A stretch of 64,000 nucleotides of DNA, taken from NCBI GenBank assembly GCA_021234155.1, contig JAJEKV010000418.1, forward strand, positions 126,001 through 190,000, read 5' to 3'. Below are positions 23,560 to 34,600 of this stretch, piece by piece. The DNA comes from Isoetes taiwanensis (Eukaryota > Streptophyta > Lycopodiopsida > Isoetales > Isoetaceae). Position 1 is the first letter of the stretch; each line of letters opens with the position of its first letter. The notes below the pieces were generated by a model that ran no database searches, was not told the origin of the DNA, and saw nothing but the letters and a program-made list of their open reading frames with translations. The translations under genes were made by a program, and so were the position numbers.

Positions 23560-24775
23560 AATATGACACTAACATCTTGGATCCGACAACGTAAAATGAT
23601 GACAAGGATAAACTTATGGAATTCACGCCATTCACGCCATTCAAGAACTGTCCGTCTGGCTGAAATGAAAGTGGTTGCATCCGACATAGCAATTTTATGT
23701 GCAACTAACTCTAAAATGAGTAGCCGCTTAGTGGATCTTTATGGTAGGTAATAACCCGTTGTAACCGAAGTATTTTGTTGCTATTCCTTGTCTCTAATGT
23801 TAATCTTAATCTAATCCGGTGCTTGTATGAGATATTGCCTTTTCAGTGGAAGAGCAAAATCTTTTTTATCACCTTACAACTATATAAGGTTTAGAGAAGC
23901 TACCGGCAAAAAAAGAAAGGGTGAATCAATTTGAAGGATCACTAAATGTCATTGAAATAGTGAAATCGAGGGGATGAAGGGGATTGTGGTAGCTAAATGC
24001 CATCATATCCTTGCACCTATCCTTGAGAATGACCATTTTGTGCCGGGTACATTTTACGCTTCGCACCATCGATTCAAGATCCTACGCACCAGGAATTCCG
24101 TCTTGAATCCTCTTACAGGTTATGCGACGAACGAGAAAGCAATCAAAGGGTATGTAATACTTTAAGTTGTTGCTTTGCTTTTTCTTCGCTAATTCGTCTC
24201 GCTAAATTTAAGTGATATGTAGGTGCACACACACAAATGTCAACCACATCGGTCGGTCAAGTATCTAGGCGTCGATTTCATGAAGAAGAAATAAGTAGAG
24301 GTGCCCAAAGAACCCCGATTTAACATCATGTGGGTTGTATGTGATGGGATTTATGCACAAATATGTTGAAGCTCTTGTCTCTGGTAGAGATATGGAAGTA
24401 AGTTGTATGCCTTTTTTTGTATGTCCTTTAAATATTTCTAACCTTATTTATGGATGTCAAAGATTACATCTAAATGGTTCTCTCATGAATACGCTTCACA
24501 ACGGCGACAATTTCTAATAGATGCTTTGGTCATGCATTGTGATGCCAATCCGAAAGAACGTATCAGCCAGCAGTCCTCTGATTTCTGAGCTGATCATGAG
24601 TCTGAGTATCTGATTTTGCAAGATGAACTATGTAACAGGCTTATATATATCGTTTGTTCACATTTGTGTTCACATTTCCTATCATAAGGAATGTACCCTT
24701 TGATTTAAAGAAGCCTTGTACCCTTTTTGGTCAATCAAAACAGTTACTTGATTGTTTCGACTGATATATTTTGTG
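23560..24775. other. Stretch with one small unrecognised frame, otherwise nothing clear
   Basis: The plus-strand frame 23974-24165 (63 codons; RFKILRTRNSVLNPLTGYAT) has protein-like composition but matches no family that I recognise. The rest is AT-rich and without support for a gene. Confidence 0.4.
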
Positions 24776-24782
24776 ACCTTGT

Positions 24783-25312
24783 ACCACACCACACCACCAC
24801 CCCCCACCACCACACCCCACCACACTCCACCACACCACATCACACCACCACCACCCCCCCCCCCACCACCACACCCCACCACCACCACACACCACCACAC
24901 CACCCCCCCTCCACCACATCTCCTCCACACTCCACCATTTGGTGTATGGTGTATGGTGTGGTGAAATGTGGTGTGTGGTGGGGAGTGTGGTGAATGGTGT
25001 GGTGTGTGTGGTGGGATGTGCTCGCCGGGTGAATATGATAGTTGGTGTATGGTCTATGGTGTATGGTGTGTGTGGTGAATGGTGTGTGTGGTGGGGGTGT
25101 GGTGGGGTGTGTGGTGAATGGTGTGGTGTGTGGTGGGATGTGCTCGCCCGGGTGAATATGATAGTTGATGTATGGTCTATGGTGTGTGGTGAATGGTGTG
25201 GTGTGTGGTGGGGTGTGTGGTGAATGGTGTGGTGTGTGGTGGGATGTGCTGCTCGTTCGGTGAATATGATAGTGTGGGGCATGGTATGGTGCATGGTTTG
25301 GTGTGGTATACA
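24783..25312. repeat. Two-part low-complexity block: CCACCACACC-rich then TGGTGTGTGG-rich
   Basis: From 24783 to about 24930 the plus strand is almost only C and A (CCACCACACC words with C runs). From about 24935 to 25312 it is G and T rich (GTGTGGTG words). The halves are mutually complementary in character and could fold on each other. The second half contains three copies of GTGGTGGGATGTGCTCG followed by a GTGAATATGATAGT word (near 25007, 25129 and 25236) at ~110-120-bp spacing. Long frames across it are compositional artefacts. Confidence 0.85.
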
Positions 25313-25904
25313 CACCTAACAGCTTTAGTGTTCATTTCATGCAGATGGTATTGTTCAAGAGGTTTCCGGACCAACATCCAGAAATTTTGGCGTGTGCTTC
25401 AGATGCTTCAAGATGCATTTAAAGAAAAATACTACGAACATATTTTCCTATTGGCCGGGTTGGTTACCATATTTTGTTAGTGTGCGATCATAAATTCAGA
25501 CCTTGAAATTCCTTGTTGGCTTTAATGTTTGTTTTGGTATACTATTTCAGTAATTGTACTTTGCATTTTATAATTAATGACAAAAACTGTCATTAACTTG
25601 AGTTGCACCAAAAACTTGAGTTGCAAGTTTTTTATATCTATACAGAAAAGGATAGAAATAGTTAGGCTTAACTAAAAGAGAAAATTGGGAAACTCAGAGA
25701 ACAAGTTAAAAGCAAAAAAAAAATAGTCACAACATTTTGTAGAGAAGAGGAGTTCTGTCATTAATGAAAAAGCTTTACAAAAAATGGAGTCACAAGGACT
25801 ATTGCAAAACAAGTTGAATTAAAAAGCTTTACAAAGAATAGTCACAAGGACTATTACCCAAAAAAATTGAAACCAGAGGGATTACAAAAAACAAGGCTTG
25901 ATCT
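25313..25904. other. AT-rich stretch with a short imperfect duplication
   Basis: AAAAAGCTTTACAAA followed by an AGTCACAAGGACTATT word occurs at about 25767-25803 and again at 25818-25857. No gene was recognised. Confidence 0.5.
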
Positions 25905-26231
25905 TCAGGCCATCTTCAGCTCTATATGAAGGTCGTCCTCCATGGCATACATCTTCATTTCGAGGAGTCGCTCCTCGTCGAGGTAAGCCTCATGCACCCA
26001 CTCGATCACCCGCAACGAAGCGACAGCCTGATGATCCATGATGAGCTTCTCCACCTCTGGTGGAGTGAACTTCGCCCTGACTGTAACCGGGTGGCCTCCG
26101 GAGGAAGACACGGATTCTCCGGAGGAAGACACGGATCCTCCGGAGGAAGAGGGAGGACCGCGTCCGGGGGGAGGGAGCGAGCACAATGGTCGGGATAGTG
26201 TTCTCATGAGTGTGGTCTTGAACTTGGCCAT
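25905..26231 (-). CDS. Hypothetical 108-aa protein with serine/glycine repeat
   Basis: The frame starts MAKFKTTLMRTLSRP and contains a tandem SSSGGSVSSSGESVSSSGG stretch (encoded by three GC-rich units near 26093-26150). A charged C-terminal part follows (EVEKLIMDHQ, EERLLEMKMYAMEDDL). A TATA-like CTATTTATATA (minus) lies about 160 bp upstream, near 26390-26400. The GC content is higher than in the surroundings. I recognise no family; it may be a real small gene or a fragment. Confidence 0.35.
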   Translation of the reverse strand: MAKFKTTLMRTLSRPLCSLPPPGRGPPSSSGGSVSSSGESVSSSGGHPVTVRAKFTPPEVEKLIMDHQAVASLRVIEWVHEAYLDEERLLEMKMYAMEDDLHIELKMA

Positions 26232-26689
26232 GGCGGAAGTGAAGGAGATGGACGGACCTCAATATTTTTGCAAATGTAAAATGTATAGGTTGAACCATAT
26301 TATGAGACCAATTGCTTGGTATGCAGTTAGCACAACCCTAACACAAAGTTAGCAATATCCCACATGCATATATCACAAAAAAATCGGCATATATAAATAG
26401 GGTTTTCTTTGCTTCATTGATAAGTGTGGATAGAGATTAGATGTTGAAAAGTTATGGCTCGGCCGGGCTTGTAATCTTCATTCACAGGCCGCGGTCATAA
26501 CCGGCCCAAGATGTAATCCTAGTCCACCTTTTTTAGTAATGGGCTCAAATATCCCACATGCATTCAATGTTCCACATGTTACCAAATCAACAATTGCCAA
26601 ATCAACAAATGCCAAATGAATGGATTATGTTAAGGCATATTGTGTACCTATGCATATTGTGTTTGGTAAAGCTGAGTCAACAATATAGA

Positions 26690-27012
26690 GATAACAAGGA
26701 ATATTCCTTATTACCTTGAAAGGAATATTCCTTATTGCATTGAAAGGAATATTCCTTTAGCCTAGTTATCGTGAATATTCCTTATTACCTTCAAAGGAAT
26801 ATTCTTTAGTTTGTTTAAGTGCACCCATAGTTACAAGGAATATTCCTATTACCTTGAAAGGAATATTCCTTTTTTGCATTGAAAGGAATATTCCTTAGTG
26901 TCTAGTTATCAAGAATATTCCTTATTACCTTCAAAGGAATATTCTTTAGTTTGTTTAAGTGCACCCATAGTTACAAGGAATATTCCTTATTACATAGAAA
27001 GGAATATTCCAC
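26690..27012. repeat. Tandem repeat (~142-bp period) rich in the palindrome AAGGAATATTCCTT
   Basis: The 10-base palindrome GGAATATTCC, often extended to AAGGAATATTCCTT, occurs about ten times, with further near copies. The longer unit runs from an AGTTACAAGGAATATTCC word to GTTTAAGTGCACCCAT. It repeats with starts near 26690, 26829 and 26971. Both levels of repetition are visible directly. Confidence 0.9.
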
Positions 27013-27458
27013 ATTGAGTATAGCCCTTTCATTTGAGCTAAGCTTGTGGGATATATGCCAAAGATCAACCATTGGCCAATTCAATGAGAAAAAGAGGAAT
27101 TGGGATAGATTTTGAGAAAAGGATGTTGAACAAATCATTGGCACAAATCATTGGTTAAGGAACAAATCATTGGCATGGTACGAGCCATACACGTAAAACA
27201 GGGAGAAGGGAATAGACAGGATAAAAATTCCTTTTTACTGTGGTGACCGGGTTGATTCCGATGGCGGGAGGAGATCGAAACGACTAGATCACAATCCATA
27301 TCCCCAATTCAAATGCAAACTCACCGGGCGCACTCGGATTCTTGAGGAGATCAATGCCTAACAGGGAAACCAATTGAACAAAATCAAGCGAGAGGCGTCA
27401 CACGCAGTTCGAGGAGGTACTCCTATTCTTAAACATGCTTTTGTTCCTAATCTAACAA

Positions 27459-27716
27459 TTGCTTATGATGTTCTACACAGATGCACAGAGGAGACTTAAC
27501 AATGTTGGAAGCATGGATCGAGCTATGGGAGTAGCAGCGGACAAGGGGGATGAGGAATCCCAATTATCTAAAGCAGAACTAGAGAGTATTCTCATTCAAC
27601 TTAAACAGGAAGTTGTGCATGCAAAAGCAATCAACAAAGTGCTGAAAAGGGCTGAGGTTTGGAGATTCAATAGCCTCAAACCATACTTTACCAATCTCTA
27701 TCATAAATGCAAGTAG
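27459..27716 (+). CDS. Hypothetical small protein or exon with coiled-coil character
   Basis: Eighty-five codons, MLMMFYTDAQRRLNNVG at the start, then a heptad-like acidic segment (LSKAELESILIQLKQEVVHA). A possible splice acceptor (CTACACAG) precedes ATGCACAGAGG at 27480, so the frame may instead be a second exon. No family was recognised. Confidence 0.25.
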   Translation: MLMMFYTDAQRRLNNVGSMDRAMGVAADKGDEESQLSKAELESILIQLKQEVVHAKAINKVLKRAEVWRFNSLKPYFTNLYHKCK

Positions 27717-27922
27717 GCGAAGCACATGTCTTGCTTCTGTTAGACTTCACCAACTTCCAAACAGCTGTCCTGGACACTCTTCTCACAATTTTCGGGAACA
27801 GGACCATTGCTGATCTCACACTGCAGGACCTTCTGGATGAATCTTGAGTCTTGAATCTTGAGACCTTCTGCTTACAGTGTTTTTTACAACTTACACTAAG
27901 TATAACAGTCTTGGAACTATAT

Positions 27923-28507
27923 TGTTAGATTTAAGCCAAACAAGCAGAATAATCTATGCAATTGTTCTAATTTCAACACACAACTCTAAATAACTTAGTG
28001 AACAAATCACCAATGCTATTTCAATGGTTCAAATTTACCTTCACAAATATGTTTTCAATAAAACATTTCCAAATTCCAATGGTCGAAATATCTCAACAAT
28101 GGTTACTGTTCATTTGAGATAATCCGATACATTGTAGCAAATTCGAGCAAGTTATTCATGATCTAATGGATGTATTAGATCATTACGACCCCAAAGATCA
28201 CTTTGCGCAAATTCATCAGATATGAATCCCGAAGCCTTACGCCTATTTGTTCATGATCACGACGGTTTTGGAGCGGGATCCGGGCCAATTGCTTTTTCTT
28301 CTAATTTAAATGTTCGGTTGGCTCCAAAAATTAAGAGACCAACCATTAACCATTAACTCAATGGTTGTTAAACCTTTATATTTACATCATATACAACCCT
28401 TAGGCATTTTCGACACCATTAGGGTAAGACTGTATTTTACACAGGTTAATGCTAGGTTTGGTCTTCACACAGTCTGACTAGCATAATTTATATGGTGAAT
28501 CCCAACA
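27923..28507 (-). repeat. 3' LTR of the copia element
   Basis: On the minus strand it starts TGTTGGGATTCACC (from 28507) and ends CTTAAATCTAACA (to 27923), giving the TG...CA ends usual for LTRs. It is directly preceded by the purine tract GGTGAAGGAGGAA (rc of 28508-28520). The length of ~585 bp is normal for copia. No second LTR lies in the window for comparison. Confidence 0.75.
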
Positions 28508-28535
28508 TTCCTCCTTCACCATATAAATATGTATC

Positions 28536-28845
28536 CTTGTAAAGAATTCCTGTTGAATTTAAAACCTGTCTGCTGCAGTATGTTTTCAAGTGCATAAAAT
28601 ACTGTCTCAATGTCTGCAACTTCTCCAATGATTGCAAGAATGTCTGCAACTTCTACAATGACTGCAACACAGCTTCAACACAACTTTAATAAAGAATTCC
28701 TGTTGAAGTGAAAACCTGTTTGCTGCAGTATGTTCTCAAGTGCAAAAAAAATACTGTTCCAATGTCTGCAACTTCTCCAATGACTGCAACAATGTCTGCA
28801 ACTTCTACAATGACTGCAACACAGCTTCAACACAACTTCAATCTT
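28536..28845 (-). repeat. ~150-bp tandem duplication in the copia 3' untranslated part
   Basis: AAAGAATTCCTGTTGAA starts two consecutive units (near 28538 and 28690), both carrying CTGCTGCAGTATGTT/TTGCTGCAGTATGTT and the pair AATGTCTGCAACTTCTCCAATG, AATGTCTGCAACTTCTACAATG. It lies between the RNase H end and the polypurine tract. Confidence 0.85.
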
Positions 28846-28851
28846 ACTTAC

Positions 28852-29706
28852 TCAAGTAACTTTCAAACTGTTCCTATGTTGCACAAACTTTCCAACTGAT
28901 AATGCCTTTGTAAAAATATCTGCAACCTGTTTGTCAGTCTGAATATAACTCATTTGAATATAATTTTTCTCAGCCAAATCTCTGATAAAATGAATGTTAA
29001 GCTCAATGTGCTTTGTCCTCTTGTGATCCACAGGATTTTTAACTATTGCAATGCAACTTTGATTATCTGTCCATATTTTTGTAGCCTCTATTTGTGGACA
29101 GTCTAATTCCTCTAGAAGCCTTCTAAGCCAAGTTATTTCCTTAGCAACCAAAGACGAAGCAGCATATTCTGCTTCTGCAGTTGACATAGCTATGGCGCTT
29201 TGTTTTTTGCTTTTCCAATTCACTGCTCCACCTCCTAGGTAAATTACATAGCCTGATGTTGATTTCCTGGAGCTAAGATCTCCTCCCCAATCAGCATCAC
29301 TAAATGCTGAAAGTTCCAAATTTTCTGAGTCAAATGTTATGCCAAAGTCTTGAGTTTTCTTTAAATACCTAAGTACCCTTTTCCCTGCATGCCAATGCTC
29401 CTTACTTGGATTATGTGATCTTCTGCTGAGAATGTTTACAATGTAAGAGATATCAGGTCTGGTATTATTTGATAAGTAAAGCAAGCATCCAACCAAGGCT
29501 CTGTAAGGCACCCTTTCCATTTCCATTACTTCCTCCTGTGATAATTCTCTTTCCTCAGTTAATCTGTGACCTGGAATTATTGGTATTGATACTGGATTTG
29601 CATCTTCTAAGTTGAATCTTCTAAGCATATTTTGAACATGTTTGCTCTGTTTTAGATTTAAAATTTTCCTCTCCCTATCTCGATACACTTCTATGCCAAG
29701 AAATTA
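28852..29706 (-). pseudogene. Copia polyprotein, RT end and RNase H
   Basis: This is the continuation, in the same frame, of the upstream polyprotein after a TAA at 29704-29706. It carries the RT tail (YRALVGCLLYLSNNTRPDIS, LRYLKKTQDFGITF) and a copia RNase H with SDADWGGD, the EAEYAA box, WTDNQSCIAI and KRTKHIELNIHFIRD. The terminal DIFTKALS motif, common at the end of copia RNase H, is present. These domains would convert element RNA into cDNA. Apart from the single stop no frame change was seen. Confidence 0.9.
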
Positions 29707-31683
29707 TTTTAATTCCCTTAAATCTGTCATTTGAAACCTGGCTTTTAGAATTTCCTTGCATTGAGCTAAGCAATGAGCATCATTTGCAATCATTATACAA
29801 TCATCAACATACAAAGTAATCATGCAATAATTCTTCCCATTTCTGAATCTGTAGATATTTCCATCATTCTTCAACTTCTGAAAGTCATGTCCTCTTAGAT
29901 ATTGGTCAATACAAAAATAACATTCCCTAGGAGCCTGTTTTAGCCCATAAACTGCCTTGTTCAGCTTTTTCTGAGCAAATCCAGGGGCTTGTTTCATATA
30001 GACCTCTCCATCAATTTTAGCATTTAAAAATGCTGTTTTCACATCCATGTGATGAAGTTCAAGATTTCTAGCATTCGCTAAACCAAGAAGCAATCTAATG
30101 CTAGTAAGTTTCACAATTGGGGAATATGTTTCATCATAATCCCTGCCTTTCTTTTGAGTATAACCTTGAGCTACCAACCTTGCTTTGAATTTTTTTGTTC
30201 CATCTGCACAATCTTTGATTCTAAAAATCCATTTGCTGCCTATAATATTCTTCTCTTTTGGCTCGGTCACGAGGTCATATGTGTGAGTACATTGGAAAGA
30301 TTCTAACTCTTCCTGCATAGCCTTCAACCAGTTTTCATTATCTGTTGAGTTTAAAGCTTCTTCTACTGTGGATGGCACAACTTCATCATCCATGATGGCT
30401 AGAATTTGATCTATATCTTGCTGGTCTATGTCCTGCCCCTGTTTTTCTAATCTCAGGCTTCTTCCTCTCTCTGTTCTGCCATAACAGTCCCTATTAACAT
30501 TAGCTTCCTCAAGTAATCGTTCTACTTGTGTTTTTCTCTTCTTCTGAGTTAAGACTTGTTCGGGTTCAACATTATGAATTCTTGAATCTTGTTCTTCATC
30601 ATAACTTATATTTTCTTTTTCTCCCATTTCTGAATCCTTGTCTGAATCATTATCAGAGTATGTTTCTGCAATAGAGCTTTGTGTTTTATCCACTTCTTGC
30701 TCTGACTTCTGAATATTTTTGCTGTCAGCAGATTTGGAATTTCTGTCTTTATACAATGTATTTTCATCAAAATATACATCCCTGCTCACAATAATTTCCT
30801 TATTCTTGGGTACAAAGATCCTATAACCCTTAGCTTCCTCATCAAACCCAACTAAGTATCCAATCTCTCCTTTGCTATCCAATTTTTTCCTTAGCTCTAT
30901 TGGTATATGAAAATATACCAAGCAACCATAGCATTTATACATGTCATAATTTATATCTTCTTTTGAATTTGACCAAAGCAAGTTAGGAATATTACCTCTT
31001 AAGCTTGATGTGGGCAGCTTGTTTTGAATTTGTACTGCTGTCTTCAATGCCTCCTCCCATAGATAGTTAGGCAGTCCAGAATTTTTAATCATAGACCTCA
31101 CGGCATCCATCAAGGTTCTATTTTTCCTTTCTGCAACACCATTTTGTTGAGGACTGTACCTGCAAGTAAGTTGCCTCTTTATGCCATTAGAAATGCAAAA
31201 ATGTTTAAATTTGTTCGACAAGTACTCCCCTCCTCTGTCAGATCTAATGCACTTTAATTTTGCTCCTGTTTCTCTTTCAGTCTCATAGACATACTGTTTG
31301 AAAGCACTCAATGCTTGAGATTTTCGTGCTAAGCAATAACATTTGCATTTTCTGCTGTAATCGTCAATAAAAGATATAAAATACCTTTTTTTCGTTCTTC
31401 CCTTCACATTAAGAGGACCACAAAGGTCAGTGTGAACTAACTCCAGAACTCCAGCAGCCCTATGTTTTGATTTTGAGAAAGGCAACCTATTCAACTTGCC
31501 AAGCATGCATCCTTCACATAAAAACTTTTCAGCTTTAAGCTCTTTGCATTTAATCCAACCCATTTTAGCTAAGTATTTCAAATTATTGCAATGTGTGTGA
31601 GCCAATCGATTATGCCAAAGTGCAAATTCTGATTCTGATACAGAGTTTATACTATCAACAACCACATCATTCAACTGAAACAA
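29704..31683 (-). pseudogene. Copia polyprotein, integrase and reverse transcriptase
   Basis: 659 residues from a non-ATG start at the truncation point. GAG-pre-integrase HNRLAH and a CEGCMLGK zinc half lie in residues ~20-70. The integrase core has TDLCGP, SDRGGEY and NGVAERKNRT (D, D, E; about residues 85-195). A variable acidic linker (~320-420) follows. The RT_2 domain has KWIFRIK, ARLVAQGYTQ, LHHMDVKTAFLN, KAVYGLKQAPR and the catalytic YVDD. The frame ends at an in-frame TAA right before FLGIEVYRD, so a single nonsense change separates RT from RNase H. There is no gag or protease, so it is non-autonomous. Confidence 0.92.
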
Positions 31684-31690
31684 ATGCCAC

Positions 31691-34600
31691 GGTTAGCGAC
31701 ATTCCTTGGATGGGGACGTCCCTTTTGCCGCTCTCTCTATTTATTCAAGTTCTTTTCATTTTTTCCCTCATCGGCGTTCTCTTGAGCTAGTTTTTTCTCC
31801 TCCTTCTCTATCCTACCGGTTTCTCCTCTACTTTGCTTTGCTTTGTGTTGGGAGATCCTCTACCCTACTGCTTTGTGATGGGGATTGATGGATTTGGAGG
31901 TTCCCGATATGCTATGGGCTCGTTACATTGCGCTTTTTTGGCGGTTAGTTTCTATTATTTTTAGATTCTTTGATTGGTGGTTTTGGTATTTCGATTATAC
32001 TCCATCAGATCTTCGATCCGTTCTTCTTTGTGCCTTGACTTGTATCGATATTTTTTCCCCTAATCGAGGTGGGTTCTTCCTTATCATTATTCCCCTTGAT
32101 CTATAAGCGGAATCGGATTTACGCCAGCGTGGCTATATTTGCTTATGCAGGTTTCTTGTCTTATCCTCTTGTTTTGGCGTTTGTGGTCCTGCGGTTTTCA
32201 TCCAGGCTTTGATTGCCCTAGTTTGGATATAAACTACTTGATTATTGCTGTTTTTTCTTCTTGATTGGGGTTACATGGCGCAGCCATTGCTATCTTACGG
32301 CTTTCCGGAGTATTTTCGATGCTTCTCGATCTAATCTATTTTGCCTTTTCGTAGAATGTTTTTGGTTTGTTGCTCTCGGGCGTTGCAATCTCATTGATTC
32401 TGTTGGTTAGTTTGTGTCCTTTATCTATTGAGGGCTAATCTTGTCTTCCAGCTGGTACGGATACTTACCCGATTCTTGCTTCCGGATCTTGCCGATTCTT
32501 GTCCGATTCTTGCTTCCGATTATGTGAGGTTCTTGCTCAAGTTTCTTTCCGTGTTTTACCAGATTCTTGCTCGTAATGTGCCGGATTGTGCCTCCGGAGC
32601 TCCACCGCAGCCTCCACCGGTTTCGCACCATTCGCCAGTCCGTATTCCGGTTTTTCCTTTTTCATTCTAGCGTAGATTCCGGCAAAGATCCATGAAAACA
32701 ATGGCGCATCGAACATCAAGATTTCGCTCTTTGAGGACCATTTGGGTGCACCATCGTTGATTTTCTTGTACCTCGGTGCTATCACGTGTTTTTTCATACA
32801 AGAACGGGTTGAAAGAGGCCGCCTTTTGCCGGATTCATCCGGGCGGTTTCGATCGACGGTTTACCAAAGTTCGCTTTTATTTGTTTGATTCGTTTTTTGC
32901 TTTGATTGTTTTGCTTTTTCTTTGGGTTTTTTAATGACCAAGGGGCAATGTGGATTCCATACCAGTTCTCCTGATTTAATTTGTGGGATCGTTTTCTATT
33001 CTGGTGCTTCAACTCCCTTTGATTCTCGATTCTTTCTTCCCGAAGCCACCTCCTTTGCATTTATCACCGCCGATCCTCGTAGGCACTCGCCGACGCGGGC
33101 AAAGGCCATGTGGCGATCATCCGCTTGCCTTCTTTGGTTCAAAAAGCACGACCACCGCAACATCGGCCATGGCTGCCCGGACTGCGTTGATGCCCATTCG
33201 TATTTTTCGGATTTGTTCTAGTAGAAACCGTTCAAAGGTTTTCAGCTTTTTGGTTTTGATAGGTTCCATGACCTTTTGCCATTCATATTATTTTTTTTCT
33301 TCCCTATACCCCTTATTTGGTGTGCTCCACTACTCATCATTGTTTTTGAAATTTTTTGGGGTATTATCATGCAATTGTTGTTAAGTGGGGCTCATGTTCT
33401 TGGGAAATTAATGTGTTGGGCGGTCTAAGGTAGTTCGCTGAGCACTCATTATTTAATCTGGTATATTCAAGATGTGATCTTGGGGCATTTGTCATATATC
33501 GCTACCTAGCTTCCAAGCTTCAAGGTTTGTTTGCAAGATTTAGTTGTCGCGTGGATTTGACATGCATTTTCTTTTTCTCTCGTTACATTAGTTTCCTCGT
33601 TTGGTTCTTCGTTTTTGTCCATGGTTAATTCGTCCATGTTCCTCTAGAAGTGCCTATATTGTTTGGTTGTGGCCCTTGTCTATGGTTTGGCATTTAGTCT
33701 TTGGTAGTCGGCATTGAGGAGGTGGTACTTTGTTTCTCCTCCACCGGTTGTGCCGGTTGTCTTCATGGGCTTTTGTGCCGACATTCTACTTGGGTTATCT
33801 TTTTTCCCTTGGTCGAAAAGCTTATGTTAGAATTGGAATATGCATATCTTTTGGGGTTGTATCCCGTTTTTTTGTTTTGAGTCATTTCTCCATCGTTTTC
33901 AGTTTTTTTGTCATTTATGTTGCATAGAGCTTGTATGCCCAGATATCCTTAGTTGTCATTTGTATCTTTGGACCCCCACTTCATTGGCACACATTGTTGC
34001 AAGTTTCTTTTTGTTTTCTAGTGAATTTATTATTGTTACGGCAGGCCTAGCATGTTATTTTTTCTTGCTTCATAAGTTCTTCTCAATGGGGGGTTCCGGT
34101 ATGTCAAAGGGGTTTTTCTTGTGAATTTCTCTCGTGCTAATTAGATTACTGTTATTCGTGTAGCATTAACCATTGTTCTTATATCTCGAAGCTACTATTA
34201 GTTGTCTTTTGGAATTTTAGTCATTCGCCACGTTTATTTTGATGCATATGTGTTGGCTTTTCTCCTTCTATGTTGATGAACGTTACATCCCATGCTAGAT
34301 TTGTTGGTTGACTTGTATTGACATCATGTAGCCTATGACTTCGATAGTTACATTGTTGGCATGTATAATGCATGCATCTTTGAGTTTTACTTGTATTGTC
34401 GTAGCGGCATTTTGGGGGTTTCGTTTTATGTTACATGGTCATGCACCACCGGAGATAATGGCGAGAAAAAAAATCACGGCTTTGTTTGCACTTTATTTTT
34501 GTTGACATGGTTCGACCTTTATGCTAGTACATTCACTTGCTTCTTTTAATCAATATGGGTTATTTGCTCATTTTAGGTTGCATTTGTTGGGGCAAGTTAA

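Larger units (their letters stand above)
27923..31690 (-). mobile_element. 5'-truncated Ty1/copia retrotransposon
   Basis: On the minus strand the order is GAG-pre-integrase, integrase, reverse transcriptase, RNase H, polypurine tract, 3' LTR, which is the copia order. The 5' LTR, gag and protease are missing; similarity stops at about 31690, where unrelated T-rich sequence begins. Only one in-frame stop breaks the remaining polyprotein, so the copy is fairly young. Confidence 0.9.

Noticed and set aside
24731-25315. Open frames on both strands rich in His/Thr/Pro or Gly/Val/Trp
   Set aside because: These are compositional products of the CCACA/TGTGG repeats, open in several frames at once.
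26690-27012. CRISPR-like array
   Set aside because: The repeats are palindromic words with variable spacing inside a tandem unit, with no unique spacers and no cas genes; the DNA is a plant nuclear sequence.
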